Shown here: in pieces, positions 63,616-64,000 of the stretch
Layout of the letters: each line of letters begins with the position of its first letter
Position numbering within the stretch: position 1 is the stretch's first letter
Assembly (NCBI RefSeq): GCF_002814095.1
Contig: NZ_CP021913.1
Span: forward strand, 372,001 to 436,000
DNA: 64,000 nt
Direction: 5' to 3'
Source: Sagittula sp. P11
Lineage (GTDB): Bacteria; Pseudomonadota; Alphaproteobacteria; Rhodobacterales; Rhodobacteraceae
Notes under the pieces: model-generated
Seen by the model: the letters and a program-made list of their open reading frames with translations, nothing else
Databases searched by the model: none
Told to the model about the DNA's origin: nothing
Program-made: the position numbers and the translations under genes

Positions 63616-64000
63616 TCAAAGTCCTTCCCTGTCGTTCAGCCGGATCAGCGCATCCACCGCCACGGCGTCTTTTTCCCTGCAGATCAGCGGGTTGATCTCC
63701 ACCTCGGCGATCTCTCCGGCATGTGCTGTAACGAGGGTCTGCACCGCCTCGACCGCCCGCCAGACCGCGCCCAGGTCCGCCCCCGGCGCGCCGCGCCACC
63801 CTGCCAGCACCGGCGCCAGACGCAAGCGGTTCAGCGCGCCGCGCACCTCGGCCTCGATCACCGGCAGCAGCATCGACACGGTGTCCTGCCAGACCTCCGT
63901 CAGCACGCCCCCGGCCCCCAGCGTCAACACGAAGCCATGCGCCGGATCGTGCACCACGCCCAGCAAAAGCTCCGCCACCGTGCCACCGATCATCTCCTCG
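63616..64000 (-). CDS. ADP-forming acyl-CoA synthetase, C-terminal fragment (runs off the right edge)
   Basis: The last ~127 residues of an ATP-grasp type acetate-CoA ligase: MIGGTVAELLLGVVHDPAHGFVLTLGAGGVLTEVWQDTVSMLLP, and IAEVEINPLICREKDAVAVDALI at the end. The rest, including the CoA-binding part, lies outside the window. It probably forms an operon with BKACE, as 2 bases separate them. Confidence 0.85.
   Translation of the reverse strand, partial: EEMIGGTVAELLLGVVHDPAHGFVLTLGAGGVLTEVWQDTVSMLLPVIEAEVRGALNRLRLAPVLAGWRGAPGADLGAVWRAVEAVQTLVTAHAGEIAEVEINPLICREKDAVAVDALIRLNDREGL

Overview
The window is chromosomal DNA of a high-GC alphaproteobacterium, most likely a Rhodobacteraceae/Roseobacter-group member. 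This rests on the gene content and family resemblance: interspersed histidine genes (hisB, hisH, hisA, hisF, hisE), an NuoE-NuoF fused formate dehydrogenase-type flavoprotein, a beta-keto acid cleavage enzyme beside an ADP-forming acyl-CoA synthetase, and an A-type RNase P RNA. No phage, insertion sequence or CRISPR array was seen, and both window edges cut a gene (pyruvate carboxylase at the left, the acyl-CoA synthetase at the right).

Layout. 1-10.7 kb: pyc (minus) with two TTTGCAAA boxes upstream, an FMN-dependent 2-hydroxy acid dehydrogenase, a receiver-like protein with a Pro/Ala-rich tail, uvrD, a secreted DUF2314 protein, rhodanese and VOC genes, and a divergent LuxR-type regulator. 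10.7-18.6 kb: two identical tRNA-Gly(GCC) genes, then the his genes on the plus strand, with minus-strand genes (DUF2306, two DUF2147, DUF302) and plus-strand genes (tetR, DUF4168, an unknown) set between them. 18.9-24.7 kb: a CoA-binding protein, a DUF2235 hydrolase, a lone form II CoxL-like molybdoenzyme subunit, and an ornithine decarboxylase divergent from an Lrp/AsnC regulator, with two perfect 15-bp palindromes in between.

24.8-30.4 kb is the most unusual part: a tight four-gene operon encoding an alpha/beta hydrolase, a CHAT-like protein that has lost both catalytic residues, an intact CHAT protease, and a C25/caspase-like (clan CD) peptidase. It lies between the ornithine decarboxylase regulator and housekeeping genes (ispZ-like, a DMT transporter, mgtC-like, ftsY). 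I infer a protease-based conflict or stress-response system; I know of no described system with exactly this composition.

30.4-43.5 kb: housekeeping and accessory genes, including a lytic transglycosylase, the orphan NuoE-NuoF fusion, alkB, a LysR regulator, a Bax-inhibitor-1 protein, VOC, cupin and GNAT genes, rpmG and rnpB. 43.5-53.8 kb (all minus): a hydrolase lacking its serine nucleophile, two paralogous LysM plus solute-binding fusions, a double SnoaL protein, an M15-like peptidase, a translationally coupled hydrolase/phosphatase/hydrolase trio, a DNA-3-methyladenine glycosylase and an MFS transporter. 53.9-64 kb: thrS, a bufferin operon (DUF2282 precursor, DUF692 MNIO enzyme, DUF2063 partner, DoxX membrane protein) with an intercistronic hairpin, an ArsC/Spx-like protein, a cold-shock protein, divergent metR/metF, an FMN reductase, and the beta-keto acid cleavage enzyme with the truncated acyl-CoA synthetase.
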